45,676 bases of DNA, taken from NCBI GenBank assembly GCA_944349415.1, contig CALVMX010000001.1, positions 1 to 45,676 on the forward strand, read 5' to 3'. Position numbers and translations under genes: made by a program. The notes below the pieces were generated by a model that saw only the letters and a program-made list of their open reading frames with translations, had not been told where the DNA came from and searched no databases. Of this stretch, positions 1 to 8,039 are shown one piece after another (the first letter of the stretch is position 1; each line of letters begins with the position of its first letter). Source of the DNA: an uncultured Clostridia bacterium (GTDB lineage: Bacteria > Bacillota > Clostridia > Christensenellales > UBA1242).

Positions 1-1
1 C

Positions 2-85
2 GTTATCTCCACAACAAGCCGCAGACAAAATTCCTACAAATGCTAGCATTACTGAAGCAACTATGGAAAACATTGCTTTTTTCAT
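2..85 (-). CDS. Lipoprotein N-terminus (partial; runs off the left edge)
   Basis: Only the first 28 codons are in the window. They read MKKAMFSIVASVMLAFVGIL followed by SAACCGDN. This is a type II (lipoprotein) signal peptide: a two-lysine n-region, a hydrophobic h-region of about 18 residues and a lipobox L-S-A-A-C or A-A-C-C before the mature part. The ATG at 83-85 is preceded on the minus strand by AAGGAG (about 6 nt spacing), so the start is well supported. A promoter lies just upstream (118-146). The gene follows the ABC-exporter operon in the same direction, so the product may be an extracellular partner of that exporter, but having its own promoter weakens that idea. The function of the mature part cannot be read. 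Confidence 0.8.
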   Translation of the reverse strand, partial: MKKAMFSIVASVMLAFVGILSAACCGDN

Positions 86-117
86 AATCTTTTCTCCTTT
101 TTTTTATTCTCTTCCAC

Positions 118-146
118 ATTTTATTATATTATTCGACTTTTGTCAA
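118..146 (-). promoter_or_regulatory. Sigma-A-type promoter of the partial lipoprotein gene
   Basis: On the minus strand TTGACA (141-146) is followed by a 17-nt spacer and TAAAAT (118-123). This is a perfect -35 box and a 5/6 -10 box, about 32 nt upstream of the lipoprotein start codon. The -35 box lies 17 nt beyond the stop codon of the preceding gene. Seen directly in the sequence; activity is inferred. Confidence 0.7.
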
Positions 147-162
147 ACAATTTCAACATAAT

Positions 163-588
163 TTACGAACATCTAATCGTGACGACGTCTGACAGTCTTG
201 AACCGTCCGCTGTTGTAATGGTCAAACGAACAGTTCCTCTTGAGGTAAAAACAACTTCACCGTAATTATTTACAACGGCATAAGTTGTAGTGTTTCCTTC
301 TGCGTCTGTAATAGTGTTTCCTGTAAGCGTAAAACTTACTCTGTCAGGATAGGAGGCATTTGTCGGCCCATATTCGTATTCAATAGTTACGCTAGAATAT
401 CCTTCAACTTCATCGTATTCAAGAAAAATGTATTTTCGTCCACTGATTATGCTGTCATAGTTTGAAATGGAAATGGAGTTCATATAGATTTGGAATTGGT
501 CGATAGAAGGCTGAAGCCCAAAGAAAGTAACCACCACAATGGAGACTATATATAATATTCCTATTAAAAAGATAACTGATTTCTTCAT
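163..588 (-). CDS. Membrane-tethered protein with one Ig-like (BIG2-like) domain
   Basis: The protein has 141 residues. Residues about 4-24 form an N-terminal hydrophobic segment (uncleaved signal anchor; no lipobox Cys), and the rest is a beta-rich extracellular domain. The last 45 residues (NNYGEVVFTSRGTVRLTITT and onward) have the alternating G-x-V and G-T-x-x-L-T-I pattern of bacterial Ig-like BIG2 domains; this is a pattern match, not a profile search. Its AAGGAG (597-602) lies within the last codons and stop region of the upstream permease gene, and only 2 nt separate that stop from this ATG, so the two are very likely co-transcribed and translationally coupled. Plausible role: extracellular accessory of the ABC exporter. 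No specific function recognised. Confidence 0.75.
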   Translation of the reverse strand: MKKSVIFLIGILYIVSIVVVTFFGLQPSIDQFQIYMNSISISNYDSIISGRKYIFLEYDEVEGYSSVTIEYEYGPTNASYPDRVSFTLTGNTITDAEGNTTTYAVVNNYGEVVFTSRGTVRLTITTADGSRLSDVVTIRCS

Positions 589-590
589 GG

Positions 591-2222
591 CTATATCTCC
601 TTAAATAAAACGCGGACTTTGTATTGGAAAAGCCAACATCTTATTGCCAAAAAGGCTAGGGCAACAAAGAAAAGTTTGAGCCAAACTCCGCCCATGCCGT
701 CTATTAAGAAAAATAGTGTGAGTCCAAACGCGATCAAACTGATAGCAAAGGTAAGAAGTATTGACTTAACTTCGTTTTGATTTATGTTACTCTGACTTTT
801 AATATTGCGTGGATGCAAAAAGTCAATTTCCGCACTCCAAATTAAATGTGTGTAAACTAAGAATTGGATAATAAAGAAAACTAAAATACTGCTGCCTACG
901 TCTAAAGTTGTATTAACTAGGAAAACTGAGGTTGACGCCACCACAATTAAAGTGCTACTAACAAAATTATAAAATAGATAAGGCAAAAGTAAAGCTATTG
1001 GTCGGCATGGCTTAGTTTTGTTTAAAATGTTCGCCTCTCCGTCTTTGCTATAAATATTCGAAACATTAATATTATGAGCAAGAGCAAACAGCAGAATTAT
1101 TAAAATATTGAAAGAAATTGCTAAATAATCTCCCATCATTCGAGTGTTGATAGCGGCATAAATTGTGTTTAGTAACAAAATTGAAATCGGGGCAATAATT
1201 ATTGTTGCAAGTGTAGTGGAGAAAATGTTGGTATCTCTCAGCGCCTTCCTTGTTTCATAAACACAAGAAGATAAAAATCCTTTTCTTACAACATTAGTGT
1301 GTTTAATTCCTTTTCCAGCGTCAAACTCAAATTGCTTAGATGCCATTTTAAGATAAAGCGGACGAGAAATTAAGTAGTTTAACCCAACTAAAACCAAAAT
1401 TGTGGCAAGCATAATTAATAAGACGATATATGAATATTCAGTGAAAAGCACACTTGTCATACCTTCGAAACGTCCACACAAGAAAATGGTAATAGCATAA
1501 AAGATGAAAAACTTTTCACTAAAAAATTCTAAGAAATCTCTTATCGCTTGCGAAACAATAGACCAACTTCTAATTAAGTTTATATCTTCTGGAATAGCAT
1601 TTATGGCAAGCACAACCAAAGCAATTACGCCTGCTAAAATGAGCATAACTAAGATGACTTTAATTACAGGAAAGCGGTTGAAAAATCGCAAAACAAAATA
1701 AATAGGAAAAGAAAGTAGAGCGCCGAGTAGAACTGGTATCAAAGTAAAAATGGTTATCATAATAGGAAACCATATAAAATATAAAAACGGCAGAGAAGAC
1801 ACAAGACCATAAGCAAAAAAGACTGGTATGATAAAACTAAAGTTTTTCTTAACTTCATATATGTAATAAACGAGCATTTTTGAAAGAAATAAAGCGTTCG
1901 CATTGACAGGATAGGTAATTAAAATTTGATTATCTTTAGAATAATACAGCGTTTTAGATAGTCCCACCGTGCAAGTTAGAAGATTTAAAACAAACATTAT
2001 AAAGAAGATAACGGACATTACGCTTATAGGAATATGATTTATAGCTGAGAATAGATTAAGTATCTGACAAAGATATAAAACAACATATGCCAAGGCTGTT
2101 ATAACTGCAAAGCCAAGGATAGAGAATATCACTTTGAAAGTGATTTGTTTTTTGCTTTTCAAAAACGAAAAGTCAATTTTCTCCTTTACCTGCATTAAAA
2201 ACAGTGTTTTAAATTTATTCAT
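591..2222 (-). CDS. ABC-2-type exporter permease
   Basis: The protein has 543 residues, is very hydrophobic and has roughly 12 predicted membrane spans in two groups, separated by a hydrophilic stretch around residues 295-330 (KMASKQFEFDAGKGIKHTNV). The N-terminus is cytoplasmic and lysine-rich. The motif S-K-D-N-Q-I-L-I-T-Y-P (near residue 100) lies on the first large cytoplasmic loop, a pattern found in putative ABC-2 permeases of Bacillota. It carries no ATPase motifs; the upstream gene supplies the nucleotide-binding domain 30 nt away. The start ATG is preceded by AAGGAAGG. Substrate unknown. Alternative: a half-permease that partners the membrane domain fused to the ATPase. Confidence 0.82.
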   Translation of the reverse strand: MNKFKTLFLMQVKEKIDFSFLKSKKQITFKVIFSILGFAVITALAYVVLYLCQILNLFSAINHIPISVMSVIFFIMFVLNLLTCTVGLSKTLYYSKDNQILITYPVNANALFLSKMLVYYIYEVKKNFSFIIPVFFAYGLVSSLPFLYFIWFPIMITIFTLIPVLLGALLSFPIYFVLRFFNRFPVIKVILVMLILAGVIALVVLAINAIPEDINLIRSWSIVSQAIRDFLEFFSEKFFIFYAITIFLCGRFEGMTSVLFTEYSYIVLLIMLATILVLVGLNYLISRPLYLKMASKQFEFDAGKGIKHTNVVRKGFLSSCVYETRKALRDTNIFSTTLATIIIAPISILLLNTIYAAINTRMMGDYLAISFNILIILLFALAHNINVSNIYSKDGEANILNKTKPCRPIALLLPYLFYNFVSSTLIVVASTSVFLVNTTLDVGSSILVFFIIQFLVYTHLIWSAEIDFLHPRNIKSQSNINQNEVKSILLTFAISLIAFGLTLFFLIDGMGGVWLKLFFVALAFLAIRCWLFQYKVRVLFKEI

Positions 2223-2252
2223 AACCTTCCTTATTTTTCTTGTTTCTTCTTG

Positions 2253-4577
2253 TTATTTTTTCTTTCTTATCTCAAGTTCATTTATCTTATAATTTTCTTT
2301 AACAATGGAATTTTTCTTAAGCTTCTTTTCAAAAAACTTGCTTGCAGGCACTTCTTCGGCTTCTTTTTTGGTCTCTACTCTCATTGCATGAGTGCCAATA
2401 TTGTTGTCATTTATAATATCAAGATAATATTGCTCCAAACTTAAGTTTTGCTCTTTCAAATCTTCAAGCTTGGTGGATGCAACAATTCTTCCTTTTTTAA
2501 TAATCGCAATTCTATCGCACAATTTTTCCACTATGTCAATGATGTGACTTGAGAAGAAAACTATATTTCCATTTTGTGCGTGTTCTTTCATACATTCTTT
2601 AACTTGGAAAATAGAGTTTGGGTCCAGACCAGTCAATGGCTCGTCTAGAATCCAGACCTTTGGATTATGCACGAGTGCAGAAATAATTGCCACCTTTTGC
2701 TTCATACCATGACTATAAGTTTTTATTTTGTTATCAAACGCATCTTCTAAAGCAAGAATTTTTATATATTTACTTATCCTCTCATCTCGACTTTTTTTGT
2801 CTACACCATAAAGGTCGGCTATGTAATTAATAAATTCTCTTCCAGTTAAGTTTTCATATAAAGCGTAATGGTCAGGCACGAAGCCGAATTGTTCTTTGGC
2901 ATAAAGAGGTTGCCTTTCAATGTCGTAGCCATTTATTTCAATACTACCTTTAGTTGGTGGCTGAATCCCCACAATACATTTAATTATTGTGCTTTTCCCA
3001 GCACCATTAGGTCCTAAAAAGCCAAATATCTCTCCAGTCTCAACCTCCAAATTGACATCATAAGCAGAATAATATTTGTTATTTCCATAACATTTACAGA
3101 CATCCTTAACCACCAATTTGTCAATACTGTCTTTATTCATCGCCTCGTAAACCCCCTTTACTCCATATTTTACACATAGCGCTTGTGCATCCAGTTTATA
3201 TTTTCTGTTCTTCTCTTCCAATTTAAAATAGAAATCTTGAAATTGAAAGATAAAAACATATATAAACCACATCCCAAGCCCCAATAGCACATACACAAGG
3301 AAAAACAAAAATTGATAGAGCGGATAAAAGGTAAAAGTTAGACCGCCAATAGTAAATGACCAAACGTAATCAGTCCTCAGATTTTCCGCCCAAAGTCCAA
3401 GCTTGTCCGCTATGAAATCAGAATTTATAAAGAAGAAGTCAACATCCACATCATAATTAGTAAACCAAGCGTTGATGAATAAAACTAACAAAAAGTAAAT
3501 TAAAAATCCAACCATGGAATATTTGAAATGCTTGAGTTTTGGACGCTCATAAATTCCTAGAAGTATGATGAGCGCAGGCATAGAAAAAGCTAGAGAGTGA
3601 TTTGTCCAAAATCTAACTATGGTAGGTGTGAAAAAGCCACTTTCATCTGCATAATTAGGAACAAGCATAGCCAAAAAAGCACCTAAAACATTTATAAAGA
3701 GAGTAAAGTAAAATAGTTTGTCAAGTTTAAACATTAAACAAATAGGAGTGATAAACATGGCAGTATTGCAAAGATGCAATGGCCACCTAGTAGGCTCTAA
3801 AAACCTAGCAAAATCATAATCATAACAATATGAAACAAGCCCTACCAAAGAAATATATAAAAGTGCCATTCGTATATATTCTTTATCCTTCAGTTTTCGT
3901 TTCAATAAGAAATACATGCCTATAAGGAAGATAAAAGTTAAATATAAATATATTCTATGGAAAAAGGACAAATCTTTTGTGCCACCACTTCCAAAGTTTC
4001 CAAAAAGAGCCTGAGGAACAAATGGTGGAACAGACAGGATTAAAATAATAGGAAGAGCGATAAGCATTTCAATTAGTTCTTTTTTAGGAATTTTAAAAAA
4101 GTTTTCTGTAGCAAAAATATATACAGAATAGAGAAAAGATACCGCAACTTCTATCGCAAAGAATGCTCCGCAAAGACTGATTTCATAAGTGCCAGTATAT
4201 GAATACACAATTTGACTTAAAAAAGCAATATCTAAAATGCTTACAACAAGGCAAAAAGTTTTTGCATAGTTTCTTAAAATTTTATATTTAAAAAACGGCA
4301 ACATGCACAAGATGATAGTTGAAGCGATAGTAAGCCAAACCAGCATGGTGACCATAAAACATTCAAATGACGTGGAAAAAGGGTTTTGATAAGAAAGCGC
4401 TACAACATTTTCCAGCAAAGAATAATCAGTGGCAAAATACCTAATAAAGAAACAAACTGCAAGGAAAATAGAAAAAATCTTTAAGGTCAAATTTAACTTT
4501 TTATTGATAAATTTCCTTAAACTAAAAAATAAAATTGGAATCAAAAGTAAAAATACTCCAAAGAAAATATAATTCAC
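2253..4577 (-). CDS. Fusion protein: YwaF/TMEM164-like membrane domain plus ABC transporter ATPase domain
   Basis: About 774 residues from the GTG at 4575-4577. The first ~460 residues form a polytopic membrane domain with about 12 spans. It contains W-P-L-H-L-C-N (about residue 275 counted from the ATG at 4607) and later F-W-T-N-H-S, as in the TIGR02206/YwaF (human TMEM164) family. The last ~290 residues are a complete ABC ATPase: Walker A GPNGAGKST (near 530), Q-loop region, signature Y-S-H-G-M-K-Q-K, Walker B V-W-I-L-D-E-P with D-loop, and H-loop S-S-H-I. An ATG exists at 4607, but it has no ribosome site and lies inside or beside the promoter; the GTG has AAGGAG 6 nt away. Next comes the permease, so this subunit most likely powers it. 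What the TMEM164-like half does is unknown; in humans TMEM164 is reported as a lipid acyltransferase. Confidence 0.85.
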   Translation of the reverse strand: MNYIFFGVFLLLIPILFFSLRKFINKKLNLTLKIFSIFLAVCFFIRYFATDYSLLENVVALSYQNPFSTSFECFMVTMLVWLTIASTIILCMLPFFKYKILRNYAKTFCLVVSILDIAFLSQIVYSYTGTYEISLCGAFFAIEVAVSFLYSVYIFATENFFKIPKKELIEMLIALPIILILSVPPFVPQALFGNFGSGGTKDLSFFHRIYLYLTFIFLIGMYFLLKRKLKDKEYIRMALLYISLVGLVSYCYDYDFARFLEPTRWPLHLCNTAMFITPICLMFKLDKLFYFTLFINVLGAFLAMLVPNYADESGFFTPTIVRFWTNHSLAFSMPALIILLGIYERPKLKHFKYSMVGFLIYFLLVLFINAWFTNYDVDVDFFFINSDFIADKLGLWAENLRTDYVWSFTIGGLTFTFYPLYQFLFFLVYVLLGLGMWFIYVFIFQFQDFYFKLEEKNRKYKLDAQALCVKYGVKGVYEAMNKDSIDKLVVKDVCKCYGNNKYYSAYDVNLEVETGEIFGFLGPNGAGKSTIIKCIVGIQPPTKGSIEINGYDIERQPLYAKEQFGFVPDHYALYENLTGREFINYIADLYGVDKKSRDERISKYIKILALEDAFDNKIKTYSHGMKQKVAIISALVHNPKVWILDEPLTGLDPNSIFQVKECMKEHAQNGNIVFFSSHIIDIVEKLCDRIAIIKKGRIVASTKLEDLKEQNLSLEQYYLDIINDNNIGTHAMRVETKKEAEEVPASKFFEKKLKKNSIVKENYKINELEIRKKK

Positions 4578-4583
4578 TAACTT

Positions 4584-4589
4584 CTCCTT
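4584..4589 (-). promoter_or_regulatory. Ribosome binding site that decides the start of the fusion gene
   Basis: AAGGAG on the minus strand, 6 nt before GTG 4575-4577. The alternative ATG at 4605-4607 has only A/T-rich sequence upstream, so translation from the GTG is preferred. Confidence 0.7.
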
Positions 4590-4597
4590 GCCTTTAT

Positions 4598-4626
4598 AAT
4601 TTATCATTTTTAAGTTTTTATGTCAA
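4598..4626 (-). promoter_or_regulatory. Promoter of the ABC-exporter operon
   Basis: On the minus strand TTGACA (4621-4626), a 17-nt spacer and TAAATT (4598-4603). The -35 is perfect and the -10 matches 4/6. A transcript starting about 7 nt further on would carry the AAGGAG at 4584-4589 in a short leader, consistent with the GTG start. Confidence 0.55.
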
Positions 4627-4639
4627 AGGAAATACTATG

Positions 4640-4681
4640 ATTTTTAAAATAATCTCTAAATTTGTCGATTATTTTAAAAAT
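4640..4681. repeat. 15-bp perfect inverted repeat upstream of the exporter promoter
   Basis: The arms 4640-4654 (ATTTTTAAAATAATC) and 4667-4681 are exact reverse complements around a 12-nt loop. The element lies between the end of the holB cluster and the -35 box of the exporter operon. It has no clean T-run after it on the minus strand, so it could be a weak terminator or an operator. Confidence 0.5.
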
Positions 4682-4746
4682 TAAAAACTAAGCTATACAC
4701 ATTTCCACACCTTTCGTTTTTTTGAAATAAAACTTTTTAGCAAGAG

Positions 4747-4770
4747 TTTTGATAATTTTCTTTTGATAAT
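4747..4770. repeat. Two direct copies of a 10-nt sequence in the 3' flank of the TIM-barrel gene
   Basis: TTTTGATAAT occurs at 4747-4756 and 4761-4770, a 14-nt period. The sequence is AT-rich and the repeat may be chance; no function assigned. Confidence 0.35.
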
Positions 4771-4804
4771 CTTTTATTATTTATAATTTATAAAATTTAA
4801 AACC

Positions 4805-5593
4805 TTAATTTTTTTGATATTTTTTTATAAGTGACTCAAGTTTATTCGCTTCCAAGAATGCTTCTTTCAAATATTCTGTTGCCGAAGCTTCTGTGTCTAC
4901 GCCCTTATTCAACAATTCATAGTCAAGACTAATGTCTGGATGCTCAGCCAAAATTCTGGCAATTTTATCCCAGTCTACACTTGCACTATATTTTGATAAA
5001 GTATGTTGGTCACTTTTCCCATTATTATCATGCAAATGTAGGCAAATAAGTTTGTCGCCATAATTTTGTAAGTAATTAAAATCTTTGTCATAAACATTTC
5101 CATGACCTGCGTCATAGCAAAATCTAAGCATATCGTGTTTGATATTTTCAAAAGTTTTAACAAAAACATCTTTATTGTTTATATTTTCAATAGCAAGCGG
5201 AACATTTAATTTTTCGCATAAGTTTAAAACTTCTTTTAAACGCTTTTCTCCAACAGCTGAATATTCTCCGTCCAAATGAACAACAACACATAAAAATCCA
5301 TATTTTTTGGCGATTTTTACATCTTTTTTTAGATTTTTTGTCATTTTTTCGCCTATTTTCCCTTCTTTCCAAAAATATGGCAACTCAAAATTGCTATAGC
5401 GAAAATGTAAAGAAGATGGTTTTAACCCATATTTTTTCATTTGTCTTACTTGATAAGATATCTTTCCATTTTGTTTATTAAATCTTTTGTCAGCACTTGT
5501 GATGACATGGTCAAACCCTGCCTCTTTAATTATTCTTGCCAAATTTTTGGCACCAACATCAAATCCAAAAAAATAACTAATTCCTTTATTCAT
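4805..5593 (-). CDS. TIM-barrel sugar phosphate isomerase/epimerase-like protein
   Basis: The protein has 262 residues and belongs to the xylose isomerase-like/AP endonuclease 2 TIM-barrel superfamily. The strand-end motifs expected to bind a divalent metal are present in order: His in V-V-H-L-D (about 107), Glu in A-I-E-N (about 136), Asp and His in C-Y-D-A-G-H-G (about 169-175), His in C-L-H-L-H-D-N (about 185-190) and Glu in D-Y-E-L-L near the C-terminus. The length fits the family. Substrate cannot be told from sequence; members include sugar epimerases, inosose dehydratase-like enzymes and endonuclease IV relatives. It is the last gene of the holB cluster, 8 nt after trmN6, with a modest AGAGG ribosome site. 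Confidence 0.82.
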   Translation of the reverse strand: MNKGISYFFGFDVGAKNLARIIKEAGFDHVITSADKRFNKQNGKISYQVRQMKKYGLKPSSLHFRYSNFELPYFWKEGKIGEKMTKNLKKDVKIAKKYGFLCVVVHLDGEYSAVGEKRLKEVLNLCEKLNVPLAIENINNKDVFVKTFENIKHDMLRFCYDAGHGNVYDKDFNYLQNYGDKLICLHLHDNNGKSDQHTLSKYSASVDWDKIARILAEHPDISLDYELLNKGVDTEASATEYLKEAFLEANKLESLIKKYQKN

Positions 5594-5601
5594 AAATCCT
5601 C

Positions 5602-6267
5602 TTAAACTTTAACATTTGGAAGTATCTGCACACCGTCACTTCCATTTTTTCTTCCCTCGATAACTACCAAATTGACAACACCATGGCAATTTTCAGTAAA
5701 AAACATTTTCTTTATTTTAATATCATTTTTTTCGCACTCATAAACGAGCTCACAAAGCCTAGAGGCTGGATAGATAAGATAAAATCTTCCACCAAATTTT
5801 AACATTTCAGAAGAAACCTTAATTAAATCTTTTAAATTTAAAAACACTTCTTGTCTAGCATTTTTTCTTACGCTCTCTAAAGAGTCATCAACAGGAAAAT
5901 ATGGTGGATTAGAAAAAACAACGTCTTGACTTCCCACTTCCAAATATTTTCTACAATTTTTTATATCATCACAAATTAATTCTAATTTTTCGCTTAAATT
6001 ATTAATTTTTATATTTTTTTCGCAATTTTTTTGCAATTTTTCTTGAATTTCAAATATTTTTATTTTTTTAAATTTATTTTTCGCTGTAGCAAGAATGGAA
6101 ATAACTCCACTTCCGCCACCAATTTCCACCGCATTTTCTTTCGGTTTTATTTTCAAAAAATTTGCTAAAACGACACTGTCAGAAGTGAATGTATATAAGT
6201 TTTTATTTTGTATAATTTTGAGATTATCGCCTAAATCCTCTAATCTCTCTCCCTTCTCTAGCTCCAT
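5602..6267 (-). CDS. trmN6: tRNA1(Val) A37 N6-methyltransferase-like protein (TrmN6/YabB family)
   Basis: The protein has 221 residues and a class I SAM-dependent methyltransferase fold. Motif I is V-E-I-G-G-G-S-G-V-I-S (about residues 46-56), and the amino-methyltransferase motif IV is S-N-P-P-Y-F (about 119-124), which holds the exocyclic amine of adenine. The N-terminal G-E-R-L-E-D-L then Y-T-F-T-S-D-S-V region is characteristic of the YfiC/YabB family. Family role: N6-methylation of A37 in tRNA-Val. Position supports this: in Bacillus yabB lies just after yaaT and holB, as here. Its AAGGAAG ribosome site overlaps the end of ricT and no bases separate the two genes. The exact substrate in this organism is inferred. 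Confidence 0.87.
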   Translation of the reverse strand: MELEKGERLEDLGDNLKIIQNKNLYTFTSDSVVLANFLKIKPKENAVEIGGGSGVISILATAKNKFKKIKIFEIQEKLQKNCEKNIKINNLSEKLELICDDIKNCRKYLEVGSQDVVFSNPPYFPVDDSLESVRKNARQEVFLNLKDLIKVSSEMLKFGGRFYLIYPASRLCELVYECEKNDIKIKKMFFTENCHGVVNLVVIEGRKNGSDGVQILPNVKV

Positions 6268-7086
6268 TTAATCTTCCTTTTTAAATTTAACATCTTTAAG
6301 GTCAAAAGTCTTAATTTCCGTTTCATCGCCTTTAGTAAATTTTATATCCACCTTTCTATCCAGTAAATCATTGTAAACGACAACGCCTTTACCATCCAAC
6401 GTTTGAACTTCGCTACCTACTTTTGGCATAAGCTTGATCGACTCTTGATATACTGGATTTTCATAGGCTAAACAACACATCAACTTTCCGCATAATCCAC
6501 TGATGCTTGTAGGATTTAAAGAAAGGTTTTGATTTTTTGCCATTTTCATAGATACATGGTCAAATTCTCCAAAGTTTTGCACGCAACAACAAATTTTGCC
6601 ACAAGGACCGAAACCTCCCATCATTCGAACTTCGTCTCTACTTCCTATTTGTCTTAATTCCACTCTTGTTTTAAATGTTTCCGCCAGTTTTTTAACAAGT
6701 TCGCGAAAATCAACTCTGTTTTCAGCGGTAAAATTAATTATAAGTTTTGAATTGTCAAAACTCGCTTCCAATTTTACAACTTTCATCTCTAGATTAAAGG
6801 ATTTTATAATCTCTTTCACTTTAGGCGTAAGCTTTTCAGCTTCTTTATCATATTCTTCCGCTTTTTTTACCATTTCTGGTGTGGCGATTTTTATAACATT
6901 CTTTAAGGCGGTGGTAAGGTCTTCCGCCTTAATTTCTTCAGCTTCTTTTACAACCACTCCCAAATCTTGTCCTTTTTCTGTTTCCACAATAACATAATCA
7001 CCCTTTTTTAAATCAAGGCCATTTGGTGAAAAACTATATATATGATTACTGTTTTTAAATTTAACTCCAACAACAATTATTTGCAT
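6268..7086 (-). CDS. ricT: RicT/YaaT, PSP1-domain regulatory iron-sulfur protein
   Basis: The protein has 272 residues and the PSP1 C-terminal domain. It carries the diagnostic cysteine clusters G-P-C-G-K-I-C-C-C (about residues 162-170) and G-L-C-G-K-L-M-C-C (about 197-205), seven Cys in all. In Bacillus the RicA-RicF-RicT complex uses such cysteines for [4Fe-4S] clusters; it promotes RNase Y-dependent mRNA processing and the phosphorelay for sporulation and competence (established for Bacillus, inferred here). The gene overlaps the 3' end of holB by 10 nt and is preceded by GGAGG inside holB, so the two are translationally coupled. No ricA or ricF is in the window. Confidence 0.93.
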   Translation of the reverse strand: MQIIVVGVKFKNSNHIYSFSPNGLDLKKGDYVIVETEKGQDLGVVVKEAEEIKAEDLTTALKNVIKIATPEMVKKAEEYDKEAEKLTPKVKEIIKSFNLEMKVVKLEASFDNSKLIINFTAENRVDFRELVKKLAETFKTRVELRQIGSRDEVRMMGGFGPCGKICCCVQNFGEFDHVSMKMAKNQNLSLNPTSISGLCGKLMCCLAYENPVYQESIKLMPKVGSEVQTLDGKGVVVYNDLLDRKVDIKFTKGDETEIKTFDLKDVKFKKED

Positions 7087-8033
7087 AAATACTTGACCTC
7101 CAAAATTTTTAGTAATAAATTATCAACCGAAACCAATAAATTGGCATTAAAATGCAATTTTTCAATAAAATGCATAATTAAATTATTAATTTCACAAATT
7201 GCTTGCACAGAAAATTCATTTTCCACCGCTTTTAAAACTGGAAGATATTGTTTTAAAGCGCAAATTTCTTCTTTCTCTGATTTGATTTTTATCATATCCT
7301 CAAGACATATTGAGTAAACTTTTAAAACAAACTCCAAATCGCTTTCAAACTCAGAAAATTGTTTAGAAAAACGCAAAACTTTAGCACTATTTTTCATTTC
7401 GCTTACAAGAGAAACTGCAAAATCTACCAGCTCAGTCAAATTCTTTTTTCTCGATAATTCTAAAGCACGTCCAGCATAACCACCGCTCAAAGCAACGGCA
7501 AGTGGATTTTGACAAAGTTTATTTAGATCTTCATCCTCTACTTTCTCAACATAAATTTTATCACAACGTGACTTTATTGTTGGCAAAACTTTGTCACCAG
7601 CCTTGCAAGTTATCAAAAAATAGACATTTTTAGGCGGTTCTTCCAAAACTTTTAAAAGTTTGTTTTGCGCCTGTTCGGTGGACTCATCTATATTTTCAAT
7701 GATAAAAATTTTATTTTCTAAATTTACTGGTTTAACAAAAGTTTCATCAACAATTTCATTTGAATCTGAAACCAAAAGTTTTTCTTTATTTTGAGGATAC
7801 ATTTTGATATCTAAGTCGGCATTTTTAAGCACTCTTAAGTATTCACCACTATTTTCATCAAAAAGTTGATAAGTTTTATATTCCAGCATCAGTGCAGTCA
7901 AGATTAAAACAGCTCTACTTGTAATTTCATCTTCGCAAAAAAACATAACAGAGTTAGAGAAAATTCCTTTCTCTTTTTTTTCTTCAAGTTTTTTGTAAAA
8001 ATTCTGGTTCTTGATAATTTCTGCTAAACTCAT
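7077..8033 (-). CDS. holB: DNA polymerase III delta' subunit
   Basis: The protein has 318 residues and is a clamp-loader AAA+ relative. It has I-I-E-N-I-D-E-S-T in place of a Walker B, the conserved N-K-L-L-K-V-L-E-E-P-P segment (about 125-135) and the sensor-1/arginine-finger motif S-R-C (about 154-156), which contacts the ATP site of the neighbouring subunit. The usual Walker A is degenerate (F-C-E-D-E-I-T-S-R), as is normal for delta', which does not bind ATP. Identity rests on these motifs and on the holB-yaaT-yabB gene order known from Bacillus. There is no visible ribosome site before the ATG; see the promoter at 8040-8068. Confidence 0.9.
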   Translation of the reverse strand: MSLAEIIKNQNFYKKLEEKKEKGIFSNSVMFFCEDEITSRAVLILTALMLEYKTYQLFDENSGEYLRVLKNADLDIKMYPQNKEKLLVSDSNEIVDETFVKPVNLENKIFIIENIDESTEQAQNKLLKVLEEPPKNVYFLITCKAGDKVLPTIKSRCDKIYVEKVEDEDLNKLCQNPLAVALSGGYAGRALELSRKKNLTELVDFAVSLVSEMKNSAKVLRFSKQFSEFESDLEFVLKVYSICLEDMIKIKSEKEEICALKQYLPVLKAVENEFSVQAICEINNLIMHFIEKLHFNANLLVSVDNLLLKILEVKYLCK

Positions 8034-8039
8034 AAGAAT

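Noticed and set aside
4578..4607. ATG start 10 codons upstream for the TMEM164-like/ABC fusion
   Set aside because: No ribosome site, and it falls between the promoter elements and the likely transcription start; the GTG with AAGGAG is better.
6596..6997. Plus-strand open frame of 133 codons across ricT
   Set aside because: Opposite-strand shadow of a well-supported gene; Ser/Thr/Phe-rich composition typical of antisense frames and no ribosome site.
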